DNA from: Desulfurellaceae bacterium
Lineage (GTDB): Bacteria; Desulfobacterota; Binatia; Bin18
NCBI GenBank assembly: GCA_021296095.1
Contig: JAGWBB010000012.1
Span: 1-54,508 of the forward strand
Direction: 5' to 3'
DNA: 54,508 nt
Shown here: piece after piece, positions 42,008 to 49,671 of the stretch
Layout of the letters: each line of letters opens with the position of its first letter
Numbering within the stretch: the stretch's first letter is position 1
Notes under the pieces: model-generated
Database searches by the model: none
What the model was told of the DNA's origin: nothing
What the model saw: only the letters and a program-made list of their open reading frames with translations
Program-made: the position numbers and the translations under genes

Positions 42008-43147
42008 ATGTCTGAGCCTCCCCCTGTCAGCCTGCCAGCGGCTACCGCCACCTCGTTCAGTGCGGCCGATTATAGACGCCGGTTTGCCAGCGCTTTCCAG
42101 CCCCAGCCGTGGAAGTATTGGGCCGACCTGCTGGTCTCGGCCGGCCTGGGCTGGGGGGTTTTTGGTCTAAGCCTGTCCGTGCCGTTCGGTTCCGTGGTCT
42201 ATCTGGGGTGCAGCGCCGTCGCCGTCCTGGCCCTACTCCGGGCCGTCCTGTTCATCCACGAACTCGCCCACCTCAAGCGCCGTGCCCTGCCCGGTTTTGA
42301 AACCGCCTGGCTGCTGCTGATCGGTTTTCCGCTCATGGTTCCCAGCATCATGTACGATACGCACGGCGATCATCATCGCCAGGCAAGCTTTGGCACCCCG
42401 AACGACCCCGAATATCTGCCCCTGGCCCACAGCCACCCGCTCGGGCTGGTATGGTTTGTCGTCCAGGTCAGCCTTGTGCCGGTCTTGCTGGTCGTGCGCT
42501 GGGGTGTCATCGGCCCGCTCGCGGCGTGTCTGCCGCAGCTGCGCCGGTGGGTCATCCGCCACGCCTCCAGCCTGGTCATCAACCCCCGCTATTGTCGGGC
42601 GCTGCCCTCAAAACGGCAGCGGACTCGTTTTGCCGCCCAGGACGCCACAGCCGGTGTCATGTGTTGGGGGGTGGGACTGGGCTGCTGTCTGGGCTGGATT
42701 CCACCCGCCTGGCTGCTGCAGTGGTGGTTGACTGGAGCCGGCATCCTGGTCATCAACCAGATCCGTACCCTGGCCGCCCATGGCTACCACAACCAGGGCC
42801 AAGCCATCACTACGGTTGAGCAGGTCCTGGACTCGATCACGCTCCGAGGCTGCCCGTCCGAGAAAAACAATGGAGACCGCTCCATCACGTCCGCGTTCAG
42901 CCTGCTGACCGCTGCGGCCGCCCCGGTCGGTCTCCGCTACCACGCCCTGCACCACTTTCTGCCGACCGTCCCCTACCACAGCCTGGGTCTCCTCCACCGG
43001 CGGCTCGAGGCCGAACTGAGGCAGGACTCGCCCTATCGGCAGACCTACCGGAACGGTATTGGATCGGCCATCTCGGCCCTCATCCGGTACGGCTCAGCGC
43101 AGGTGACGCCGGACCAGCAGTCTGAGAATCGCCGGGCCGCCCAATAA
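42008..43147 (+). CDS. Fatty-acid desaturase/hydroxylase family membrane protein
   Basis: This 379-residue membrane protein has all three di-iron histidine boxes: H-E-L-A-H at about residue 82, H-G-D-H-H at about 119 and H-A-L-H-H at about 314, among four or more transmembrane helices. An extra Arg-rich loop and A-A-H-G-Y-H-N lie between. It could desaturate or hydroxylate an acyl or sphingoid chain, given its position between the ceramide genes and the head-group operon. Its last 54 nt overlap the 3' end of the convergent Tam41-like gene. It is divergent from cerR. Confidence 0.87.
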   Translation: MSEPPPVSLPAATATSFSAADYRRRFASAFQPQPWKYWADLLVSAGLGWGVFGLSLSVPFGSVVYLGCSAVAVLALLRAVLFIHELAHLKRRALPGFETAWLLLIGFPLMVPSIMYDTHGDHHRQASFGTPNDPEYLPLAHSHPLGLVWFVVQVSLVPVLLVVRWGVIGPLAACLPQLRRWVIRHASSLVINPRYCRALPSKRQRTRFAAQDATAGVMCWGVGLGCCLGWIPPAWLLQWWLTGAGILVINQIRTLAAHGYHNQGQAITTVEQVLDSITLRGCPSEKNNGDRSITSAFSLLTAAAAPVGLRYHALHHFLPTVPYHSLGLLHRRLEAELRQDSPYRQTYRNGIGSAISALIRYGSAQVTPDQQSENRRAAQ

Positions 43148-44098
43148 GAAAGGATGGCGACGCTGGCGGTCGGTCGGTTGCCAGGCAAACCCGGCATGGC
43201 GGCTGATCTTCCACGCCACATACGGCAGCCAGTCATCGAACGTCAGCCCGGATTTGAGCAGCCACAGCGCGTAGCGGCCCTTGGCCAGGGCACGCCGGAC
43301 CTTCCAGTCCCAGCGCAGCCGGCGGCGCTGGCGGTCGGAGATCGTCACCTGCCACTCAAAGGGGAACGCTGATCTCTTCCTGATGAGGCGGTCATCATCG
43401 TTCCCCTTCGCGGCCTGGCCCGGTTCGGGCACGACTCGAACCAATTGCCCACGGTCCCGCAACTCGGACAGGGCGTGTTCGGCAACCTGGCTGTAGCGCT
43501 CAACCGCGCTGCGATAGAGAGCCTGAACGGTGCCGGGCTGTTCGGCCCGCAGCTCTGTCCGGTAGGTTTCCCGGAAGCCACGCTGCCACAGCTCAGCAGT
43601 CTGAAAGCGAGCCGGCAACAGGGCTGCCATCCGCCCGACCAGGGTCAGGACAGCCTCCGCACACGCGCCGACAACCCGGCTCCGGCTGGCCTGGTCACGG
43701 CTATAGACCAGCCGGGCCGGCTGGCAGAAGCGTGCCCAGATAATCGCGTGTACACTGCGGGCAGAGGCGCCAGACACGAAATCGCGCATCGAAATCACCG
43801 CGTACTTGGCCCGCAGCGTGTGTGGCTCGTCGCCGACCTCCAGATACAAGACATTCGGTGGCAGCACGGCGTTCAACACGGCCAACACCCGTGAGGCAAA
43901 GACGGCCCGGTAGTTATCGACCAGGACATAGAAATCCAACACCCCCTGGTCCGTGCGTCGGCGCAGACACGAGCCGTAGAATACGACTGCGGCAACAGCC
44001 GGGCCGTGACGGCGGCGGATTTCGTCGGCAACGGTTCGCGCCGCCGTAAGCGTCGGCTGGCCGAGTTCCTGGTCCACGATGTCGTACAAGGCGCTCAT
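43094..44098 (-). CDS. Nucleotidyltransferase, Tam41-like lipid cytidylyltransferase candidate
   Basis: This 334-residue protein has a nucleotidyltransferase signature, V-V-F-Y-G-S-C-L, followed after about ten residues by L-D-F-Y-V-L-V-D. This G-S...D-F-x3-V-D form, then L-P-P-N-V-L-Y-L-E and R-A-K-Y-A-V-I-S, resembles Tam41/Mmp37, the mitochondrial CDP-diacylglycerol synthase. A basic C-terminal third follows. It is the last gene of a three-gene operon after a lipid kinase and a CDP-alcohol transferase, so CDP activation of a phospholipid or ceramide phosphate is plausible. Family recognition is by eye and should be checked. Confidence 0.6.
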   Translation of the reverse strand: MSALYDIVDQELGQPTLTAARTVADEIRRRHGPAVAAVVFYGSCLRRRTDQGVLDFYVLVDNYRAVFASRVLAVLNAVLPPNVLYLEVGDEPHTLRAKYAVISMRDFVSGASARSVHAIIWARFCQPARLVYSRDQASRSRVVGACAEAVLTLVGRMAALLPARFQTAELWQRGFRETYRTELRAEQPGTVQALYRSAVERYSQVAEHALSELRDRGQLVRVVPEPGQAAKGNDDDRLIRKRSAFPFEWQVTISDRQRRRLRWDWKVRRALAKGRYALWLLKSGLTFDDWLPYVAWKISRHAGFAWQPTDRQRRHPFLLGGPAILRLLVRRHLR

Positions 44099-44121
44099 CG
44101 GGCGTACCCCGGTGCTCTTTT

Positions 44122-45075
44122 TCAGGTCCGGACGAATCGGAGCCGCCGGTCGGCTGCGAGGCGGACCACCCGGCCCGCCTTCGGCCCGAACAACTCTCCG
44201 TCGATGACGAGCCCACAGTCAAGCCGGAACTGGAGCTGATGAACATTGCGACTCACATAGCCGGCCAGCGATCCGTCGGGCTGGGGCGGACGGCCTCGGA
44301 CAATACGGAGCGGGGCGAGCAGCCGTCGCGACGCCCCCTCGGCAACTGCGGTGCAGCGAATAGGCGCCTCCTCCCGGCCCCAGAACGGACGCAGCCCCAG
44401 CACCGAGTCGAGGGTGGTGGCAAACGCGAGCAAAAACGAACCCGGGGCGAGCGGGCAGCCGTCAAGCCGGATGTCCAGGCGGTCGCGGCTCAGCACCCCA
44501 CGGCAGGAGCCCAGCAGCGCCCGCAGCGCCACCAGCCCGATGATCGCCCCGGACGTCAGCGGCCCCTGAAAATAGTGCTTGGGCAGCAGGCGGTGTTTCA
44601 GTTCCGTGGTTCGATAGATCACCCCCAGCCCAAAGAAGAAGCCGTACTGCACAGCCTCGTCCGGCCCCAACTCGACGCGTAACACTGGCCGCTCCACCAC
44701 AGCCTGGGCAAGGCTGTCCTGACGGACGGCTTTCATCAGGCCGGACAAGGCCCGGAGCGGGTTGGGATGGCTTCCGATATCGAGCGCCCCGGCGTTGGTT
44801 CGTCCGCCCTTGAGCGGCGCAATCAGGGGCAGACGGGCAAACGCCGAACTGCGCAGCGTTGCAGTCAGCACGCGCTGCAGAGTGCCGTCTCCGCCACATA
44901 CGGCCAACACCCCGATGTCGCGGTCGGCCAAGTCTGCGACCGCGTCTTCAACCCCCCGCTGCGGCCCGGTCTCAACATACACGACATCGGGCTGCCGCTC
45001 GCACAGCGCCCGCAACCGGGCCACACGGCCAGGCTGTCGGCCAGCCCGAGGATTGCTCAAAACGCCGATGCGCAT
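44122..45075 (-). CDS. Diacylglycerol/ceramide/sphingosine-kinase-family lipid kinase
   Basis: This 317-residue DAGK_cat protein has an N-terminal L-S-N-P-R-A-G, the ATP-site V-C-G-G-D-G-T-L-Q near residue 62 and a C-terminal beta domain ending with V-I-D-G-E-L-F. These kinases phosphorylate diacylglycerol, sphingosine or ceramide; the surroundings favour a sphingolipid substrate. It lies between the CDP-alcohol transferase gene (33 nt) and the Tam41-like gene (23 nt). Confidence 0.87.
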   Translation of the reverse strand: MRIGVLSNPRAGRQPGRVARLRALCERQPDVVYVETGPQRGVEDAVADLADRDIGVLAVCGGDGTLQRVLTATLRSSAFARLPLIAPLKGGRTNAGALDIGSHPNPLRALSGLMKAVRQDSLAQAVVERPVLRVELGPDEAVQYGFFFGLGVIYRTTELKHRLLPKHYFQGPLTSGAIIGLVALRALLGSCRGVLSRDRLDIRLDGCPLAPGSFLLAFATTLDSVLGLRPFWGREEAPIRCTAVAEGASRRLLAPLRIVRGRPPQPDGSLAGYVSRNVHQLQFRLDCGLVIDGELFGPKAGRVVRLAADRRLRFVRT

Positions 45076-45108
45076 GATACGCGAGCCACGCCTGGGCTGG
45101 ACCAGACC

Positions 45109-46302
45109 TCAGCCCACGGGCTCCGATTCCTGCCAGGTCTGGAGGGGCTGACCACGCCAGCGTTGGCCGCACGCTTGCAGCAAACGCACACTATGAAAGG
45201 CGAGCGAACACAGCGTCCACACCGCCACCGCCACCAAACCCCAGTCCGGTCGGCCACCCAGGCTGGCCACGGACAGCAGGATGAGATTCGGATTGCGGCG
45301 GGCCGTGATCGTCCGAAACCAGGCGTCAATCGGCCGCCAGCTGTGTATTTCCATCTTGAACAGCAGCAGAAAAACGCCCTCAAGCAGACGTCCCAACACG
45401 TACCCAAGCAGGGTAATGACGAGCGCCGGCCCCAACCAGACCGCGCTGCCGGGCAGCCCCGCAGCCCAGGCCAGGTACCAGAAAGGCGGGTGGATCAGAT
45501 CGAGCCCGTGGTCGAGGACATGGCCGAGTTTGCTCGTGGTAAGGCTGAGCCGCGCCAGCTTGCCATCGACCGTATCCAGAAAGGTCATCAGCCACGCCGC
45601 CAGCAGGCCGAGGCCAAAAGCACCAAGGCTGAACAGCCACGTGGCCCCAATCACCAGCAGCCAACTCAGGCCGGTGACCGCGTTCGGCCGCACGCCGGCC
45701 CGGGCCAGGATACGCACAACGGCCTGGGCCGGGCGAGGCCAGACCCACTTGGTGACCGCATCGGTAATGCCCTTGTAGGAGGCCCGGAAGAGATGGGCTT
45801 CGATCTCGCGGAGCCGCTGCGGCTGAATGGGCAGCACATAGGGGACGGCGGATTTTCGGAGGGCGGGGTTGTAGGCCGGCACCAGCTCGCCCGGGGCAAG
45901 GCCACGCAAACCAGCCTGGGAATCGTTATCCTGGAAGGTTTCGGCGCCCGACAAGAGGGCCAGGGCAGCCTCACGGTTTCGGGCCTCGACCCGGGCGGCA
46001 ACGGCTCGCTGCGGGCTGCCCGGGACGAACAGGACGCTGTTGTGGGCGGCGGGTGAGTCGAGCAGGGCGCGGATCAGACGTTCGTCAAACACGTAATCGG
46101 CCCGCACGATAAGCACCTCCCCGCCCTGCACCTGAAGCGCGGCCAGCGGACCGCCGCCGATCCGGTCGGCCCGGATGCCGGCCGCCACCAGCACCCGCCG
46201 CAGACGCTCTGCGCCCGAGATGCCCCAGATTTTGAGCTCGGGTTGGTCCGGATCGGTGAGTATCCAGATGGTGGTTTGCAGCCCACTCGTCGCCTTGGCC
46301 AT
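45109..46302 (-). CDS. Fusion of nucleotidyltransferase-like domain and CDP-alcohol phosphotransferase
   Basis: This protein of about 397 residues has an N-terminal alpha/beta domain (1-190) resembling sugar-phosphate nucleotidyltransferases but lacking the usual G-G-x-G-T-R-L loop. A membrane CDP-alcohol phosphatidyltransferase domain (about 195-375) follows. The latter has the full D-G-x2-A-R-x8-G-x3-D-x3-D motif near residue 245. The layout recalls the bifunctional inositol-phosphate cytidylyltransferase / di-myo-inositol-phosphate-phosphate synthase (IPCT-DIPPS) fusions. It may attach an alcohol phosphate head group to a CDP-lipid. The start at 46302 is a choice among nearby ATGs. Confidence 0.82.
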   Translation of the reverse strand: MAKATSGLQTTIWILTDPDQPELKIWGISGAERLRRVLVAAGIRADRIGGGPLAALQVQGGEVLIVRADYVFDERLIRALLDSPAAHNSVLFVPGSPQRAVAARVEARNREAALALLSGAETFQDNDSQAGLRGLAPGELVPAYNPALRKSAVPYVLPIQPQRLREIEAHLFRASYKGITDAVTKWVWPRPAQAVVRILARAGVRPNAVTGLSWLLVIGATWLFSLGAFGLGLLAAWLMTFLDTVDGKLARLSLTTSKLGHVLDHGLDLIHPPFWYLAWAAGLPGSAVWLGPALVITLLGYVLGRLLEGVFLLLFKMEIHSWRPIDAWFRTITARRNPNLILLSVASLGGRPDWGLVAVAVWTLCSLAFHSVRLLQACGQRWRGQPLQTWQESEPVG

Positions 46303-46435
46303 AGCCTTGGATGTGCCTCCCGGCGGTCTTATCATAGCCGGCGGATGTGGTATAGGCAGACCGATGAGACATGGACCGGCCTGACGAGCGGGCTGCGCTC
46401 CGACCACCCACCATCGCCACAATCTGGAGGAACAC

Positions 46436-46948
46436 ATGACCGGACAAGAACTGAGAAACCTGCAAGCGCCCTTAAAGCAGCGGTATACAGACCGGCCCGA
46501 CTCGGCCCGGATCACCCTCAAAGCCCAGGCCCGACTCGGCCAGGGCATCACCTGCAAGGTTGAAACCGGCCAGGCTTTGGTTGAGGCCGGGCTGCATCCG
46601 GCGACGGGCGGTGACGGTCTGTCGGCCTGCTCGGGCGACATGCTACTGGAAGCCCTGACCGCATGTGCCGGGGTCACGCTCGGGGCGGTGGCAACGTCGA
46701 TTGGCGTACACCTGCGCGACGCGACGATCCGAGCCGAGGGAGACCTGGATTTCCGCGGTACCCTGGCCGTGGCAAAAGACGCTCCGGTCGGTTTCAGCAG
46801 TATCCGGCTCAGCTTTGCTATCGATTCCGACGCTGAGCCCGAGCAGCTGGCGACCCTGCTCAAACTGACCGAGCGCTACTGCGTGGTCTACCAGACCCTG
46901 TCCGGCAGCCCCGCCTTATCGGTCTCAAGTACGCACGAGCAGCGCTGA
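46436..46948 (+). CDS. OsmC/Ohr family protein
   Basis: This 170-residue OsmC-like protein has catalytic-type cysteines in A-C-S-G-D-M-L-L-E-A-L-T-A-C-A-G and in E-R-Y-C-V-V-Y-Q-T-L near residue 147, with the swapped beta-sheet pattern between. Members reduce organic hydroperoxides with thiols. GGAGG lies 5 nt before the ATG. It is divergent from the lipid head-group operon and 52 nt before the phosphoesterase gene. Confidence 0.88.
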   Translation: MTGQELRNLQAPLKQRYTDRPDSARITLKAQARLGQGITCKVETGQALVEAGLHPATGGDGLSACSGDMLLEALTACAGVTLGAVATSIGVHLRDATIRAEGDLDFRGTLAVAKDAPVGFSSIRLSFAIDSDAEPEQLATLLKLTERYCVVYQTLSGSPALSVSSTHEQR

Positions 46949-47000
46949 GCCGCAGCGGACAGGCGCATACTGGCGGCGGCCGCAGAAAGGTCGGCAGCCT

Positions 47001-47945
47001 GTGTCGTTTACCCTGGCCCATCTGTCAGACCTGCACGTCACTCCGGTGCGCTTCGGCTGCCTGCCGTGGCGGCTCAACAAACAGACGATTGGCTGGCTCA
47101 AATGGCGTGCGCAGCGTCGCCACGAGTACCGTCCCGAAATCCTGGAGGCGCTCATCGCCGACCTGCACGGCCAGCGCCCGGACCACACAGTGGTCACCGG
47201 AGACCTGACCAACCTCGGCCTCGAGACCGAGCTGCGCGCAGCCCTGGGCTGGCTTGAGCGGCTGGGCGACCCCCGGCAGGTCACCCTCATTCCCGGCAAT
47301 CACGACGCCTATACGCCGGCCTCAGCCGCCAGCCTGCAGGCCCACTGGCGAGCCTATCTGGGCTCCGATACCTCGGAGGCCGACCTCCTGTTTCCCAGCC
47401 TGCGGCGACGCGGACCGGTCGCCCTGCTCGGCGTGTCGAGCGTCGGCCCGACCGGTCTGTTGTCGGCTGCCGGTCGGGTCGAGCCGGACCAGCAAGCGCG
47501 GCTCGGGCGCCTGCTCCAGAGCCTCGGTCAGGTCTGCCGGGTTGTCCTGATGCACCACCCGCCGACCCGGGCCGGTCTGCCGCAGCGACGGCGTTTACAC
47601 GACGCCCAGGCCCTCCAGCGCGTCCTTGCCGAGTCGGGCGCCGAGCTGGTACTGCACGGCCACACCCATACCACTACCTTGACCCGCATTCCGGTACCAC
47701 ACCGGGCGGCAATTCCGGTCGTTGGGGTACGCTCCGCCTCAGCTCTGGGTCATAAGCCCAGACGCAGCGCCCAGTACCACCTGTACAGCCTGAGCCCCGG
47801 CCAGCCCGACGGCGTGCAGATCAGTCTCCGCATTCGCGCCTACGACCCGACCTCTGGCGGTTTTCACCAGCTCGGTCCCTATCGGCTCACCCCGCTTGAA
47901 AAAAATAGCCTGCCGACTGATGTATTTTCGGTCATTTCAGCGTAA
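47001..47945 (+). CDS. Metallophosphoesterase (calcineurin-like)
   Basis: This 314-residue protein has the binuclear metal motifs in order: L-S-D-L-H near residue 8, V-T-G-D-L-T near 70, P-G-N-H-D near 100, M-H-H-P near 185 and L-H-G-H-T-H-T near 220. Class III cyclic nucleotide phosphodiesterase/UDP-diacylglucosamine hydrolase relatives share this form. A phosphatase step in the neighbouring lipid pathway is conceivable but unproven. Translation starts at GTG 47001 with AAGG upstream. Confidence 0.88.
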   Translation: MSFTLAHLSDLHVTPVRFGCLPWRLNKQTIGWLKWRAQRRHEYRPEILEALIADLHGQRPDHTVVTGDLTNLGLETELRAALGWLERLGDPRQVTLIPGNHDAYTPASAASLQAHWRAYLGSDTSEADLLFPSLRRRGPVALLGVSSVGPTGLLSAAGRVEPDQQARLGRLLQSLGQVCRVVLMHHPPTRAGLPQRRRLHDAQALQRVLAESGAELVLHGHTHTTTLTRIPVPHRAAIPVVGVRSASALGHKPRRSAQYHLYSLSPGQPDGVQISLRIRAYDPTSGGFHQLGPYRLTPLEKNSLPTDVFSVISA

Positions 47946-47992
47946 AAAGGGACGAGCAGCGTGGAACGACAGGAATAAGGAGGAATTCTCTC

Positions 47993-49075
47993 ATGCCGCT
48001 CACTCAACGGCTGCCTCGGTCAGCGTCTCTCCTGTTCCTTGTCGCCCTCCTGGTCGTGCCCACCCCAAGCCCGGGCGATGACGACCCCATCCACACCGCC
48101 CTGTCTGCGGTCGTTCATATTCGCGCCGAAATCCCGCCGACCGCCCGCACGGCGCGTTTCCTCGGCACCCAGCGCGAAGCCAGCGGCATTGTCATTGACG
48201 CCGAGGGTCTGATCCTGACCATCGGCTATATCGTGCTTGAAGCCGAAAGCGTTGCCGTCACCAGCCTGGACGGCCGGTCGGTCGAAGCCACCCTCATCGG
48301 CAATGATTATGACACCGGCTTTGGCCTGTTACGGACCGCCCAGCCCCTGCCCGTCCCGCCTATCCCGCTCGGCCTGTCGGCCGAGTTGGCCGAGCAGACC
48401 GAGGTCCTGGTGGCCAGCTACGGCGCCCTGGAAGCCGTCCGCCCGGCCCTCGTCACCGCCCGACGGGAGTTTACCGGCTACTGGGAATATCTGCTGGAAA
48501 ACGCGATTTTTACCGCTCCCCCACACCCCAATTGGGCCGGGGCGGCGCTGATCGGACCGAGCGGCCATCTGCTCGGTATCGGCTCGCTGTTTGTCGGCGA
48601 CGCCCTCCAGGGCGAGCCCAGCGAGCAGCGTCTGCCCGGCAATATGTTCATTCCGATCGACCGGCTGAAACCCATCCTGCCGGCTCTGCTGGCCACCGGC
48701 CGGACGCCCAAGCCGCCCCGTCCGTGGCTGGGTCTGTTTACCGAAGAGATCGGCGGTCACCTGTTCATTTCCGGCACCATTCCCGAGGGACCGTCAGCCC
48801 AGGCCGGCCTGAGACCGGGCGATATCATCGTCGGGGTCGGGGACCGGACGGTCAGCGGTCGATCCGAATTCTACCGCGCAGTGTGGGCCCAGGGCGAGGC
48901 CGGGGTCGAGGTCCCGCTCCAGATTCTGCGCGAGTCTGCCATCCAGACCCTGCCGGTACGCTCGCTGGACCGCGACCAATATTTTCAGACCGAGCAGGCT
49001 CCGCAGCCCCGCAATCCCGAAGCCCGCTCCGCGAAAGTCCGGCCCCAGCCCTGGTCCGCGCCCTGGAGCGGTTAG
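47993..49075 (+). CDS. HtrA/DegP-like protein lacking its catalytic triad
   Basis: This 360-residue exported protein has a signal peptide (1-28), a trypsin-like domain and one PDZ domain (about 245-320, with G-L-R-P-G-D-I-I-V-G-V-G). The family triad is degraded. L-T-x-x-H-V-V reads L-T-I-G-Y-I-V, so the His is Tyr, and G-N-S-G-G-P reads N-W-A-G-A-A, so the nucleophile Ser is missing. It is probably a scaffold or chaperone rather than a protease. AAGGAGG precedes the ATG. A small exported protein gene follows 46 nt later. Confidence 0.85.
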   Translation: MPLTQRLPRSASLLFLVALLVVPTPSPGDDDPIHTALSAVVHIRAEIPPTARTARFLGTQREASGIVIDAEGLILTIGYIVLEAESVAVTSLDGRSVEATLIGNDYDTGFGLLRTAQPLPVPPIPLGLSAELAEQTEVLVASYGALEAVRPALVTARREFTGYWEYLLENAIFTAPPHPNWAGAALIGPSGHLLGIGSLFVGDALQGEPSEQRLPGNMFIPIDRLKPILPALLATGRTPKPPRPWLGLFTEEIGGHLFISGTIPEGPSAQAGLRPGDIIVGVGDRTVSGRSEFYRAVWAQGEAGVEVPLQILRESAIQTLPVRSLDRDQYFQTEQAPQPRNPEARSAKVRPQPWSAPWSG

Positions 49076-49121
49076 GACACGTGCGAGACCAGAAGCGAGT
49101 ACGATCTGCAGGAAGACACGC

Positions 49122-49580
49122 TTGTCCGTCACAGCCGCAGCCTTCGGCTTGACTCTCAGCCTGGCCCTCACCGCTAGCGTCTACGGACAGGGCGGCTCGG
49201 GTTACGGAGTCGGCTCGGGCAGCAACCCCTGGGACGACAACTCCAGAACCCCGTTTGAAATCACGATGAGCGGTTTTCTGAACACCAAGCCCGAGGAGGG
49301 CAATATCGAGGTCGTCACCCTCGGCATCAGCTCCTTTGGCGAACAGTACCAGTACGAGATCATGGATATTGCGGCGCCCAACTATCCCCAAATGAGCACC
49401 AGAATGATTCTCCAGAAAGTCGGCCAGCGGGGCATCGACTTCAACCTGATCGGCCCCAGAGCCCTGCTGTCCAAAATCGCCCAGTCGCCGCCCGGCACGC
49501 CGCTCAAGATCGTCGGCCTGTTTGAACAGAACCGCCAGCGCCTGCGGCTGACGGACGTGACAGTGCCAGGCATGGAGTGA
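49122..49580 (+). CDS. Exported hypothetical protein
   Basis: This 152-residue protein starts at TTG 49122 with GGAAG upstream and has a signal peptide (1-22). A Gly/Ser-rich stretch and a beta-rich domain with F-G-E-Q-Y-Q-Y-E-I-M-D-I and L-K-I-V-G-L-F-E-Q-N-R-Q-R-L-R-L follow. The ending resembles OB-like or outer-surface beta folds but I recognise no family. It likely shares a transcript with the HtrA-like gene. Confidence 0.7.
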   Translation: MSVTAAAFGLTLSLALTASVYGQGGSGYGVGSGSNPWDDNSRTPFEITMSGFLNTKPEEGNIEVVTLGISSFGEQYQYEIMDIAAPNYPQMSTRMILQKVGQRGIDFNLIGPRALLSKIAQSPPGTPLKIVGLFEQNRQRLRLTDVTVPGME

Positions 49581-49671
49581 GCCGCGCGACGGCTCTTGCC
49601 CTGCCGGGTGGGCATGCTTTATACAGGGAAGCGATTCAATCACGACGCAACAATCGGAGGAGGGAGTATAC

